The notes beneath the pieces are model-generated. The model did no database searches. It had not been told where the DNA came from and saw nothing but the letters and a program-made list of their open reading frames with translations. Below are positions 31,040-41,600 of a DNA stretch of 64,000 nucleotides, one piece after another. This DNA comes from Pseudomonas synxantha BG33R. GTDB taxonomy: Bacteria; Pseudomonadota; Gammaproteobacteria; Pseudomonadales; Pseudomonadaceae. The translations under genes and the position numbers were made by a program. The stretch lies in the NCBI RefSeq assembly GCF_000263715.2, contig NZ_CM001514.1, positions 606,936 to 670,935 of the forward strand, in the 5' to 3' direction. Each line of letters starts with the position of its first letter. The stretch's first letter is position 1.

Positions 31040-31791
31040 GTCTGGAAAAAATCTACGGCGTGCATGCCGTAGAAGCACTGCTGCGTCATCACCCCAAACG
31101 CGTCAAGCAGGTTTGGCTGGCAGAAGGTCGCAGCGAGCCGCGTGTGCAGGCGCTGGTCGAACTGGCCACTCAAAACAAGGTTGCCATCGGCCAGGCCGAG
31201 CGTCGTGAAATGGACGTGTGGGTTGAAGGTGTTCACCAGGGCGTGGTTGCAGATGTCAGCCCAAGCCAGGTATGGGGCGAAGCCATGCTCGACGAGCTGC
31301 TCGACCGTACCGAAGGTGCGCCGCTCCTGCTGGTGCTGGACGGGGTGACCGACCCGCACAACCTTGGCGCCTGCCTGCGTTCGGCAGATGCTGCCGGCGC
31401 GCTGGCGGTGATCGTGCCTAAAGACAAGTCTGCAACCTTGACCCCGGTGGTGCGTAAAGTAGCGTGTGGTGCGGCGGAAGTGATTCCGCTGGTGGCCGTG
31501 ACCAACCTGGCGCGCACCCTGGAGAAACTCCAGCAGCGTGGCCTGTGGGTCGTGGGTACGGCAGGCGAGGCCGAGGTCAGCATTTATGACCAGGACCTGA
31601 CCGGCCCGACCATCCTGATCATGGGCGCCGAAGGCAAAGGCATGCGTCGTTTGACCCGTGAGCATTGCGATTACCTGGTGCACTTGCCGATGGCCGGTAG
31701 CGTCAGCAGCCTGAACGTGTCGGTGGCGACGGGCGTGTGCCTGTTTGAAGCCCAGCGTCAGCGTGGTGCCAAGGCTAAGACCAAGAAGTAA
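31036..31791 (+). CDS. rlmB: 23S rRNA (guanosine-2'-O-)-methyltransferase RlmB
   Basis: SpoU-family enzyme that methylates G2251 of 23S rRNA. 251 residues with the SpoU motifs NLGACLRSADAAG, IMGAEGKGMRRL and SVSSLNVSVATG that form the trefoil-knot SAM site. Translationally coupled to rnr. Confidence 0.97.
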   Translation: MSLEKIYGVHAVEALLRHHPKRVKQVWLAEGRSEPRVQALVELATQNKVAIGQAERREMDVWVEGVHQGVVADVSPSQVWGEAMLDELLDRTEGAPLLLVLDGVTDPHNLGACLRSADAAGALAVIVPKDKSATLTPVVRKVACGAAEVIPLVAVTNLARTLEKLQQRGLWVVGTAGEAEVSIYDQDLTGPTILIMGAEGKGMRRLTREHCDYLVHLPMAGSVSSLNVSVATGVCLFEAQRQRGAKAKTKK

Positions 31792-32099
31792 TTTCGAGCC
31801 TGCACAGAAACAAAATGTGGGAGGGGGCTTGCTCCCGATAGCAGTGTGTCAGCTAAAAATAAGCTGGCTGACACACCGCAATCGGGAGCAAGCCCCCTCC
31901 CACATTAGTTTCTGGTGTTTGGAAGGTTGTTCAAATAATCACCAATCACCTTGCGCCGCTTCTCCCCCTTCTCTACAATTGCGCCCCTTGCCTTCCTGGC
32001 AGGCACCGATGTGCCTCCCCTACGGCAAGATCCATAAGTGTCATTCACTCCTTGTCTGACCGTTTTTGAGCGGCAGGCTACAACCCGTAAGGAGCATTC
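31792..32099 (+). other. rlmB-rpsF intergenic region with leader of the S6 operon
   Basis: 308 bp without a gene. It holds a REPIN (31814-31906) and then about 190 bp of leader before rpsF. In many bacteria this leader carries an S6:S18-binding RNA element. Here GACCG (32057-32061) and GCGGC (32069-32073) flank a T-rich loop and could form such a hairpin, but I cannot confirm the motif by eye. Confidence 0.35.
31814..31906. repeat. REPIN
   Basis: An inverted pair of the GGGAGGGGGCTTGCTCCCGAT class with about 45 bp between the REPs; the spacer itself contains the inverted repeat GTGTGTCAGC / GCTGACACAC. Confidence 0.9.
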
Positions 32100-32516
32100 A
32101 TGCGTCATTACGAAATCATCTTTTTGGTCCACCCGGATCAAAGCGAGCAAGTCGGCGGCATGGTTGAGCGTTACACCAAGCTGATCGAAGAAGACGGCGG
32201 CAAAATCCACCGTCTGGAAGATTGGGGCCGTCGTCAACTGGCCTACGCAATCAACAATGTTCACAAGGCTCACTACGTGATGCTGAACGTTGAGTGCACT
32301 GGCAAGGCCCTGGCCGAGCTGGAAGACAACTTCCGCTACAACGATGCAGTGATCCGTAACCTGGTCATCCGTCGCGAAGAAGCCGTTACCGGCCAATCCG
32401 AGATGCTCAAGGCTGAAGAAAACCGCAGTGAGCGCCGTGAGCGTCGCGACCGTCCTGAAGAAGGCGCTGATGATAGCGCTGATGACAGTGACAACAGCGA
32501 TAACGCTGACGAGTAA
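32100..32516 (+). CDS. rpsF: 30S ribosomal protein bS6
   Basis: 138 residues beginning [17 protein letters not shown], with the S6 fold to about residue 100 and an acidic C-terminal tail ending NADE. In P. fluorescens RimK adds glutamates to the S6 C-terminus, and a Glu-ended tail fits that. GTAAGGAG precedes the ATG. First gene of the rpsF-rpsR-(membrane protein)-rplI cluster; E. coli priB has no counterpart here. Confidence 0.98.
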   Translation: MRHYEIIFLVHPDQSEQVGGMVERYTKLIEEDGGKIHRLEDWGRRQLAYAINNVHKAHYVMLNVECTGKALAELEDNFRYNDAVIRNLVIRREEAVTGQSEMLKAEENRSERRERRDRPEEGADDSADDSDNSDNADE

Positions 32517-32545
32517 TCCACGGACCTTATTAAGGAGCCTATCAA

Positions 32546-32776
32546 ATGGCACGTTTCTTCCGTCGTCGTAAATTCTGCCGCTTCACCGCTGAAGACGTGA
32601 AAGAGATCGATTACAAAGATCTCAACACTCTGAAAGCTTACGTATCCGAGACCGGCAAAATCGTTCCAAGCCGTATCACCGGTACCAAAGCACGTTATCA
32701 GCGTCAGCTGGCCACCGCTATCAAGCGCGCCCGCTTCCTGGCCCTGCTGGCCTACACCGACAGCCACGGCCGCTGA
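32546..32776 (+). CDS. rpsR: 30S ribosomal protein bS18
   Basis: 76 residues, [21 protein letters not shown], with basic N- and C-terminal segments; it binds 16S rRNA as a heterodimer with S6. Ribosome site AAGGAG. It lies 29 bp after rpsF. Confidence 0.98.
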
Positions 32777-32812
32777 GACCGGGCAGTCGACAAGTAGTAA
32801 GGGATTGAATGC

Positions 32813-33706
32813 ATGCGCGCCTTAGCTGAGTTCATCATGCGCGGTCGCGTGCAGGCCACTCTGGTAGTGGCTGGCTGTGCGGCATTGCCGTTGCTTTATT
32901 GGTTGGGTGCTGCCGCAGGTTGCCTTGTGCTGCTGCGGCGCGGTTTGAAGGACGCTCTTGGCGTTCTTGCCCTGGGTTTGTTGCCGGCCTTGATCTGGTG
33001 GTTGCAAATGGGTGATCCACGGGTACTTCTGGTACTGCTGGGGTCATCGAGCCTTGCGTTGGTTTTACGCGCAAGTGAGTCCTGGGTCCGTACGCTGCTG
33101 GTCAGCGTGGCATTGGGGTTGGTGTACTCAGTGATGCTTGGCGCGGCTTTCCGCCCGCAAATCGAGGCGCTGTCGCAGGAGATCGTCAAGATCCTGCCAC
33201 TGGCTCTCGGGGATCTCTACCAGCAATTGTCGGTAGATGAGCGAGCGCGGTTTGCGTCACTGATTGCTCCGGTCCTGACCGGCCTGATTGCGGCACTGTT
33301 GCAGGTCGTCAGCGTGCTGAGCCTGATTCTTGGGCGTTATTGGCAGGCGTTGTTGTACAACCCGGGTGGTTTTGGTCGCGAGTTTCGCAGTATCAGAATC
33401 CCTGCGGGGCCGGCGATGTTGCTGCTGGCGTGCATGGTTGTCGGGCCGAACTTCGGTCCACAGATGGCCTTGCTGGCGCCGATTTGCAGCGTACCGCTGG
33501 TGTTTGCCGGGCTGGCCCTGATTCACGGGCTGGTTGCGCGAAAGCGCCTGGCCAGGTTCTGGCTGGTGGGGTTGTACGTCACGCTGTTGCTGTTCATGCA
33601 GCTGATCTATCCGTTACTCGTGGTTCTGGCCATTGTCGACGGCCTGATTGATTTTCGCGGACGTCTGGCGTCGAAAGATGCCGATAGCGCGAACGGTGAA
33701 GGTTAA
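32813..33706 (+). CDS. DUF2232-type integral membrane protein
   Basis: 297 residues, nearly all hydrophobic, with about eight membrane helices. It resembles the YybS/DUF2232 family often found between rpsR and rplI in pseudomonads; the biochemical role is not known. The first ATG is used. Its place inside a ribosomal protein operon suggests growth-coupled expression. Confidence 0.82.
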   Translation: MRALAEFIMRGRVQATLVVAGCAALPLLYWLGAAAGCLVLLRRGLKDALGVLALGLLPALIWWLQMGDPRVLLVLLGSSSLALVLRASESWVRTLLVSVALGLVYSVMLGAAFRPQIEALSQEIVKILPLALGDLYQQLSVDERARFASLIAPVLTGLIAALLQVVSVLSLILGRYWQALLYNPGGFGREFRSIRIPAGPAMLLLACMVVGPNFGPQMALLAPICSVPLVFAGLALIHGLVARKRLARFWLVGLYVTLLLFMQLIYPLLVVLAIVDGLIDFRGRLASKDADSANGEG

Positions 33707-33724
33707 AAGTTAGAGGATTTTCAC

Positions 33725-34171
33725 ATGCAACTGATCCTTCTGGAAAAAGTCGCCAACCTGGGCAACCTGGGCGACAAAGTGAACGTTAAGGCCGGCTACG
33801 GTCGTAACTACCTGCTGCCATACGGCAAAGCCACCGCTGCAACCGCTGCCAACCTGGCTGCGTTTGAAGAGCGTCGTGCTGAGCTGGAAAAAGCCGCAGC
33901 AGACAAAAAAGCTTCGGCCGAAACTCGCGCTGCCCAACTGGCTGAGCTGGAAGTGACTATCACTGCCACCGCCGGTGACGAAGGCAAGCTGTTCGGTTCG
34001 ATCGGCACCCACGACATCGCTGATGCACTGACCGCCTCCGGCGTTGAAGTGCAGAAGAGCGAAGTTCGTCTGCCGAACGGCACCATCCGCAACGTAGGCG
34101 AATTCGACGTAGCCGTGCACCTGCACGCCGAAGTTGAAGCCACCGTACGCGTTGTCGTGGTAGCAGCTTAA
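33725..34171 (+). CDS. rplI: 50S ribosomal protein bL9
   Basis: 148 residues. The N-terminal domain [17 protein letters not shown], with the conserved [17 protein letters not shown] stretch, binds 23S rRNA; a long helix and a C-terminal domain follow. A terminator lies after it. Confidence 0.98.
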   Translation: MQLILLEKVANLGNLGDKVNVKAGYGRNYLLPYGKATAATAANLAAFEERRAELEKAAADKKASAETRAAQLAELEVTITATAGDEGKLFGSIGTHDIADALTASGVEVQKSEVRLPNGTIRNVGEFDVAVHLHAEVEATVRVVVVAA

Positions 34172-34218
34172 GTCGCACCTAACTGACTGGCACCTCGCGT
34201 GTCAGCCGGTTAACATCG

Positions 34219-34255
34219 GGCACGATCCTGTTTACAGGTCGTGCCTTTTGTTTTT
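34219..34255 (+). terminator. Terminator between rplI and dnaB
   Basis: GGCACGA pairs with TCGTGCC, with an inner CCTG/CAGG, followed by TTTTGTTTTT. It ends 28 bp before the dnaB ATG, so dnaB depends on readthrough or on a promoter that I could not place. Confidence 0.82.
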
Positions 34256-34282
34256 CTACACACCCTTAAATTCCAAGTGGCC

Positions 34283-35680
34283 ATGAACGAAATCTCCGCT
34301 CCTGAGCAATACGATCTGCAAACCGCTGCCCTGAAGGTGCCGCCGCATTCCATCGAGGCCGAACAGGCCGTGCTCGGTGGCTTGATGCTGGACAACAACG
34401 CCTGGGAACGCGTGCTGGATCAAGTCTCGGACGGTGACTTCTATCGCCATGACCACCGCCTGATCTTCCGCGCCATCGCCAAGCTGGCCGACCAGAACTC
34501 ACCGATCGACGTGGTGACGCTGGCCGAACAACTGGACAAGGAAGGCCAGACCTCCCAGGTCGGCGGCCTGGGCTATCTCGGTGAGCTGGCGAAAAACACG
34601 CCGTCCGTCGCCAACATCAAGGCCTATGCGCAGATCGTCCGCGAGCGCGCCACCCTGCGCCAGTTGATCGGCATCAGCACCGAAATCGCCGACAGCGCCT
34701 TCAACCCGGAAGGCCGTACCGCCGCCGAGATCCTTGATGAAGCCGAACGCCAGATCTTCCAGATCGCCGAAGCACGGCCCAAAACCGGCGGCCCGGTCAG
34801 CGTCAACGACCTGCTGACCAAGGCTATCGACCGTATCGATACCTTGTTCAACACCGACGCGGCCATTACCGGTATTTCCACCGGCTACACCGACCTCGAC
34901 GAAAAGACCAGCGGCCTGCAACCGTCCGACCTGATCATCGTCGCCGGCCGTCCGTCCATGGGTAAGACCACCTTTGCGATGAACCTGGTGGAAAACGCCG
35001 TACTGCGCAGCGACAAGGCGGTATTGGTGTACTCCCTCGAAATGCCAGGCGAATCGCTGATCATGCGTATGCTTTCGTCCCTGGGTCGTATCGACCAGAC
35101 CAAAGTGCGTTCCGGCCAGTTGGAAGACGACGATTGGCCGCGCCTGACCTCGGCGGTCAACCTGCTCAATGACCGCAAGCTGTTCATCGACGACACGGCC
35201 GGTATCAGCCCGTCCGAGATGCGTGCGCGTACCCGCCGACTGGTGCGCGAGCACGGTGATATCGCGCTGATCATGATCGACTACCTGCAACTGATGCAGA
35301 TCCCGGGTTCCAGCGGCGACAACCGTACCAACGAGATTTCCGAAATCTCCCGGTCCCTCAAAGCCCTGGCCAAGGAATTCAACTGCCCGGTGGTGGCGCT
35401 GTCCCAGCTCAACCGCTCCCTGGAGCAACGCCCCAACAAGCGCCCGGTGAACTCCGACTTGCGTGAATCCGGAGCAATCGAGCAGGACGCCGACGTGATC
35501 ATGTTCGTGTACCGCGACGAGGTGTACCACCCCGAAACGGAACACAAGGGCATCGCCGAGATCATCATCGGCAAGCAGCGTAACGGCCCGATCGGCTTTA
35601 TCCGCCTGGCGTTCATCGGTAAGTACACACGCTTCGAGAACCTGGCACCGGGCAGTTACAACTTCGACGACGATGAGTAA
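34283..35680 (+). CDS. dnaB: Replicative DNA helicase DnaB
   Basis: Hexameric fork helicase of 465 residues. The N-terminal DnaG-binding domain (about 20-125) is followed by a RecA-like core with Walker A GRPSMGKTT, Walker B LIMIDYLQLM and LSQLNRSLEQRPNKRP. The start MNEISAPEQ matches homologues; the 14 codons before it run into the terminator. The convergent LRR gene stops only 4 bp after the dnaB stop. Confidence 0.97.
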   Translation: MNEISAPEQYDLQTAALKVPPHSIEAEQAVLGGLMLDNNAWERVLDQVSDGDFYRHDHRLIFRAIAKLADQNSPIDVVTLAEQLDKEGQTSQVGGLGYLGELAKNTPSVANIKAYAQIVRERATLRQLIGISTEIADSAFNPEGRTAAEILDEAERQIFQIAEARPKTGGPVSVNDLLTKAIDRIDTLFNTDAAITGISTGYTDLDEKTSGLQPSDLIIVAGRPSMGKTTFAMNLVENAVLRSDKAVLVYSLEMPGESLIMRMLSSLGRIDQTKVRSGQLEDDDWPRLTSAVNLLNDRKLFIDDTAGISPSEMRARTRRLVREHGDIALIMIDYLQLMQIPGSSGDNRTNEISEISRSLKALAKEFNCPVVALSQLNRSLEQRPNKRPVNSDLRESGAIEQDADVIMFVYRDEVYHPETEHKGIAEIIIGKQRNGPIGFIRLAFIGKYTRFENLAPGSYNFDDDE

Positions 35681-35684
35681 ACAC

Positions 35685-38600
35685 TCACATTTCGCGGGTT
35701 GATTCGCGGTCTTTTGTGACCGCCGCCGTCGTGATCAGGTTGGGTTCTGCGTTGAGCATCATGCCAGCGGCCAGCAAGCGCTGCTCATAGCGTTGTATTT
35801 GCACGCGAGTGACGCTGGACAGCGGGTTGTGTGACACCTCAGTGATGCTGTTGACTTGGACGGAGTGCGCCAGCCAATTAGCCGTTGGCTCAACCACGTA
35901 GTCCGGAATTTCGGTTATTTGGTTGTGGTTCAGCTTGATCCTCTCCAGGCCAGGCTGGGTAAACAGGCCGGTCGGCCAGGTGTCGATACCTGTATTCGAC
36001 AGATTGACGTCGCACATTTCGGTCATCAGGCTGAAATCGGGGGGTGTCTCCAATCCCGGGTTGTTATGCAGCCACAATGCCTTGAGTGTGGTTCGCCCGG
36101 AAAGCACTTGCGCAGCCTCGACAGTCAGTTTCAGCTGGTTATTCTGTAGGAATAGACGCGTCAGGCCATTCATTTCAGCCACGCCCTCGGGCAGCTCCGT
36201 TAGATGGTTTCTCGCCAGATTCAGCCAGCGTATATTACGAAATTGACCCAGGAAGCCCTTTGGGAGAGCCTTCAGGTTCATCTTGCTCAATTTAAGCGAC
36301 CCGACATGTTTGAAGTCGGCGTTGATGGGTGGCAGGTTGGGCAGTTTCAGTCCGCTCAGATTCAGCTCCTGGCCAATCGGCGTGCCATTGGCGGCAAATT
36401 GTTGGGGGGCGTTTAACTGCCAGCAACTGAGGATTCGCTCCCTGGCCTTTTCCAAGTCCGCGCGCAGGCGGTCACCTTGTTGTGTGGAAGACGAGGCGTC
36501 CTGCACATCGCCACCTTCTACGCGTACCCAATAATCGAGTTGCGCTGTTAATCGTTCAAATTGTCTGCCTAGTGTGCCGGATGAAACGCCTTGCCCCATG
36601 CGCCAGAGCCGCTCCCTGCATTCCTTGATGCGCATGGTCGGATGCTGTTGACGGTAGCGCTGTGCCGGAGAGTTCTTTACGTCGAAAACTTTAGGATCAG
36701 CGGGGTCCGCCAGTTCCGGATGAGTGTCGTACAGGCGTTGCCAATATTCATCGAACTTTTTCCAATATTGGGCGGGGAACCGGTTGCCCTCCAGCCGCGT
36801 GCCGGCATTGATCCGCGCCACTGTTTGCAGGTTTTCGGCGGCAGGATTGAGGTTGGCCTGCGGCACTTCACGCAAGTTGTTGAAGCGCAAGTCCAAGTGA
36901 GCCAAAGACGGCAGGTTCAGTAACCCGGTGGGCCACTGACTTATCCCGGTGTTAGATAAGACCACAGTGTTCAAGCTGGTCATGGTGCTGAAGTCAGGTG
37001 TTATCTGCAGTGGGTTTTCCGAAAGATCGAGAACTCCTAGTTGGTCCAGCTTACTCAGGATCGAAGCACTCGTTTCATCCAGCTTCATGTTGTTTCGGCA
37101 CAGGCTCAGGTTAACCAGTTTTTTCATCTGGCCAATGCTGGCAGGCAACGTCTCAATGTTGGAGTAGGCAATGCTCAGCACGGTCAGGTTGGGGAAGTTT
37201 GCCAGGAACGTATCTGCACCGGCCGACGAGGTTACCGAGTCGATACTGAGTATTTTGACGTGGCTGAAATCGGCGGTCAGTGCCGGAAGGGGGGCCCTCA
37301 AGGAAGGCAGGCGTAATGAGTCCGCTGACTTGACCCAGCACTCCCTGATTAATTTGGAAGCGTAGGCCGAGTCCGGTTTTTGGGTGCCCGGAGGGCGAGG
37401 GGCGTTGGGGTCATGCTCGGCGATATAGCATACCAGTTGCTTGTCCAACTGATCGAAGGCCTGGATACGCGCCATTTCTGTTTCTGTGTTGTCACCCAGG
37501 CCAATCAGATACTCCTTGGCGGCCTGGGCGTTTTTCTCGGGATACATCCGCTGTACTACCTGGATCTCATGCGCGTCCGCCTCGATCCTGAAGGCACCGG
37601 TTTGAGCCGGTGTGCTCAGTTCGGGGTGATTGGTAGCCAAGCGTTGCCAATACGCTTCAAGGGTCTTCCAGTAGCCAGCGGGGAATGGGTTGCCCTCAAG
37701 AAGCGTAACGCCGTTGACGTGGACCATGGCGTTGAGTTGTTCAGGCGCCGGGTTCAGGTTGGCCTCAGGCACTTGGCGCAATTGGTTGTTGCGCAGATCG
37801 ACAAGTTTTAGCGCGCTCGCGTTGTGCAGGCCGGTTGGCCACTGATCTATTTGAGTATCGCTCAAGTCCAAGGTTTTAAGCCCCGGCATCTGACTGAAGT
37901 CCAGGGCTGCCCCCAGCGGGTTTCCCGACAGGTCAACTTGTTTGAGCGTTGTGAGGGCGCTGATTTTTTGAGCGCTTTGTGTGTCCAGGCGGATGTGATT
38001 AGACCTCAGGTTCAAAGTGGTCAGTTTAGTCATGTCACCAATCGCGGGGGGCAGCGCGGCGAGTTTGGAGCGGGTGATGTCCAGGCGTTCAAGGGCCGTG
38101 AAATTGCTCAGGAATACATCGGCGTTCTCTGACCAGGCAACGGACTCCATGAAAAGCTCGCGCACATGGCTGAAATCTGCTTTTAAGGCGGGCAGCGATG
38201 CGAGGTTCGCGGGTAACTTCAGTTGTGCGCCTGTCTCCCGACGCCAGCACTGTTTGACCTCATCGGTAGCGAGCTTGGCCCAGCCTGCAGATTCGGATGC
38301 GTTCGCATGCCGCCATGCCTTCAACTCCGTGCTGAGGGTTCTGTACTCGGCTTCCCGTCGCTCCAGCCCGCCAGCAATGTCGCTGCCCAGAGACTGGATA
38401 AAGGCGTTGATCTGTCCCTGGTCAAAAGACGGGAACAGTGTGTGCACCCTCCGCTGCGGGCTGCGCAGTTGATTCAAGAGTGCGCTGGCACGGTCGGCCA
38501 ATTGCCGAAAGAACGACCAGTCATGTCCCTCGCCGCGTACACCCCCCGGTGCGCCGACGATGGCGCTGACCCACACATTGGCGGCATTGCGCCGGATGGC

Positions 38601-41600
38601 ATGGCTTTCGCCGAAGCGGCTGCCGTTGTAGATGTTATCTGCGTCCATCGCCACCGGATCGCCCGGTTTTACGATGCGCCAGACTTTGCCTGTCGCCGAG
38701 GAGGCGTCGCGGTCGAGCATGACCTGATAGGGGCCGTCGTCGATGTTCGCGTATTGACGCCCGCCCAGGGCATGAACGCCGTCTGCGTCGGCATTGTCTG
38801 GCACCTGCTTGTGGGGTATCCGGAAAGCACTGATGCTTTGGTTCGACAGCGGCGCCTCCCGCGAAGGTGTGAGAAATTCCGGCAGGTGCGCCTGCTGTAC
38901 GCGCGCCTGTTCAAGCACGTCCTGAGCCAGCACGGCGATGTCGTGGGGTTCAAGGCCCAGCTCATTGCGTTGGGTTTCGGTGAGGGCGTGCAAGGTGGCG
39001 CCGAGTAGGCTGTTCTCCCCGGCGACTGCCGTTTTCAGGTCGCCACTGTCCTGTAGGTAACCGGCATATTCAGTGCCGGACTTGACCAACATGACGAAGC
39101 TGTCTGCGTCTTCGCTCCCATAGGTGTCCAGCAGTGAACCTCGCTGGGTGATCCGCCCGGTCTGATCGGTGGAGCCTTGATAAACCTGCACTCCGACGTC
39201 GCTCGGCCAGCCCGGCAAGAGCGTCAGCAGGTTGCAGAACAGGGCTTGGCTTTGCGCGTTGAGACCGAGGCCGCTCGGGTCCGACAGTGCGTTGAGCGCC
39301 TCAATGATGGTGCTTTGTTGAATACTTTTGTGAATGGCTTCGCGCACCGGAGCCTCCAGGCGCGAATACAGGCCGATGTCACGCAACGAGGGATGATGCT
39401 GTAGCAAGTCCGCGGCCATTGCCCGTGAAAGGTCCGGAAAGCGACGCCGCAACAGGCCGATTGCGAGTTCACCACCGGGCGTCTGCTCGAACTGCGCCGT
39501 GGGTGCAAACCGAGTGGCTGGATGTTTTGCATTCAGGTGGTCGCGCAGTCGGCCATCGCGTAACGCCGCATACACTGCTGCTTGATGTGTCTGAAGGTGT
39601 GCTGCGAGTTTTTTCCTCAGCCCAAGCAGTCGGCTTGCCAGGGGTTGCTCTTCACTGCCGTGACCTGTCTTACCCAATGTGCTATCCGGGACGAGCCGTT
39701 CATGTTCCTGCAGGACCTGTTGCATGAGTGAGGCAATCGACGAGCCAAATGCCAGGGCCAGGTAGCGATCGCGCCCGTCCTTGCGTAGCTCGATTGTGGC
39801 CAAGGGCTGTGTGTTGGCCCCGAGCACGGGTGCGTGGCTGGACAGCAAGGTCTTGCCGTCAGGGGTGTACAGCTTGATCGTGCAGGTGCCCAGGTCGGCC
39901 ATTAGTGCAGGCATGACCTGATCGGCGATGGGCGGCAGCGGACCATCGTTCTGCCCGAGCGCCGTTTGCAACTGGGTGAGCCCATCGCGCAGTTGCTGAT
40001 TCTCGATAGCCTGCGTCAATGCGACAGGGGTGGGCCGGCGATCGAACCAGATATCCAGCAGCTCCTGGCGATCGACGGCCGCGACATCCAGGGCGCGCTT
40101 GCAAGCTGTCGGGCTCAGCGGCAACTCGCTGGGCGAGATCATGTGCTGCAGCAGTTGGGCTTCGTTCAGCGCACGGGTATCGATGGGGTCGAGTGTCCAG
40201 CGGTCATGTTTGGCTGAGTAAGTGACATAGGGGTGAATGCTTGAAGAGCCCGGCATGTCCAGTTGATAGCGCCCGGAGCTTTTTTCGAGAGTGACCTGGG
40301 CGAATTTGGTTTGGTTGTCGACCTGCAGTTTGATGTAGCTTCGGTTGTCCTTTTCAAACAGCCCTTGAGGGTTTTGTTCAAGCCCTGTCAGGTAGTTCGG
40401 GTCGATTTGTGTGTAGTCGTTGATGAACCACAACCCTGGCTTGCCGTCTTTGGCAGTAGCGTAGTTGGGGTTGCCCAGCGCGTTCATCAACTGGCGGGTG
40501 CGGCGTGCAGATAACTTTGCCGCTGCACCCTGCAAGCGCAGCCCCACCAGCAGGTCAAGAATGTCACCGACGGCTTGCACCAGCTCGGCCTGCTGGCCTC
40601 GGCGCAGCGCCGCAATGGCAGACCAGCTCTGATAGACGAGGGTGCCCAGCATTGCGACCAACATGATTTTGCCCAAACCTGTCACGCCACCGGGAAGGGG
40701 GATCAGCAGCATCGACAAGGTTTCGCTGACCAGATAGGTGGCCAACGCAATGGCGGCCTCTCGGTCCGCCAATTTATTGGTGCGGGCCAGTCGGATAAGG
40801 TCCGATTGTATCGGCCACGCCTGGTGGATCGGCAAGGTGTGGGCGAGGCAGCGGATGTCCGTGCCGATTTTTTCCACCGCCAGTTTTTGCCTGTTTGGGG
40901 TCTTGCTGGCGAACAGGTCATACAGGATTCTGGCATGCCAGGCGAGCTCGTCCCGGTTGACCTTCAGCGGTTTGATAAAGGTTCGCAGCTGTTCCTGATT
41001 GTTCAGGGAGATGGCCTTCATGAACCAGCTGAAGTGTGCCAGCCCCACGTCGTTGCGGATCTGGTCCTGCAGCGAGTCCACGGCTTCTTGCCTGGAGGCA
41101 TGTCGGCGTAACGCGCCATTGGGGCGGTCCGGGAAGTAGCTGTAGACGCAAGAGCCGTCGGGCGTGTCAAAGCGACGAGTAAAGAACGGCAGGGCAATCT
41201 TTTCGCCGCCGGCGTCCAGTTGGTAGAGGTCCCAATACACGCTGGTGTCGAACAGCCAGTCTTTAAGTTCATTGAATTCCCATTCGCTGATACTCCAAGA
41301 CTCATTGGTACGATAGGCGTCCCTCAATGCGACCAGCAGCTTGGTGCTTTGCAGGCCGAATAGCGGATTGGACAGACGCTTCTTGAACTCTTTTTCGATG
41401 TAGTCGCTGATGCGCGTGCCGATGTCCACGCTCCTTGCGACGGCCACGAAGGCTTTGACGCTGATGACGTTGCCGCTGATAGAGCTGGCGCGTTGTTCTT
41501 CGGTGGAGAAATACGCAGTAAACCCGAAGTTGCGATACGCGGCCTCCAGCAAGGTGATCGAGCGTTCGTACTCACGTACGCCCAGGTCCTCTTTGTAGAT

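Noticed and set aside
35685..36000. A NEL ubiquitin ligase domain in the LRR protein
   Set aside because: The sequence after the last LRR block is only about 25 residues long, and no catalytic Cys-containing NEL segment is present.
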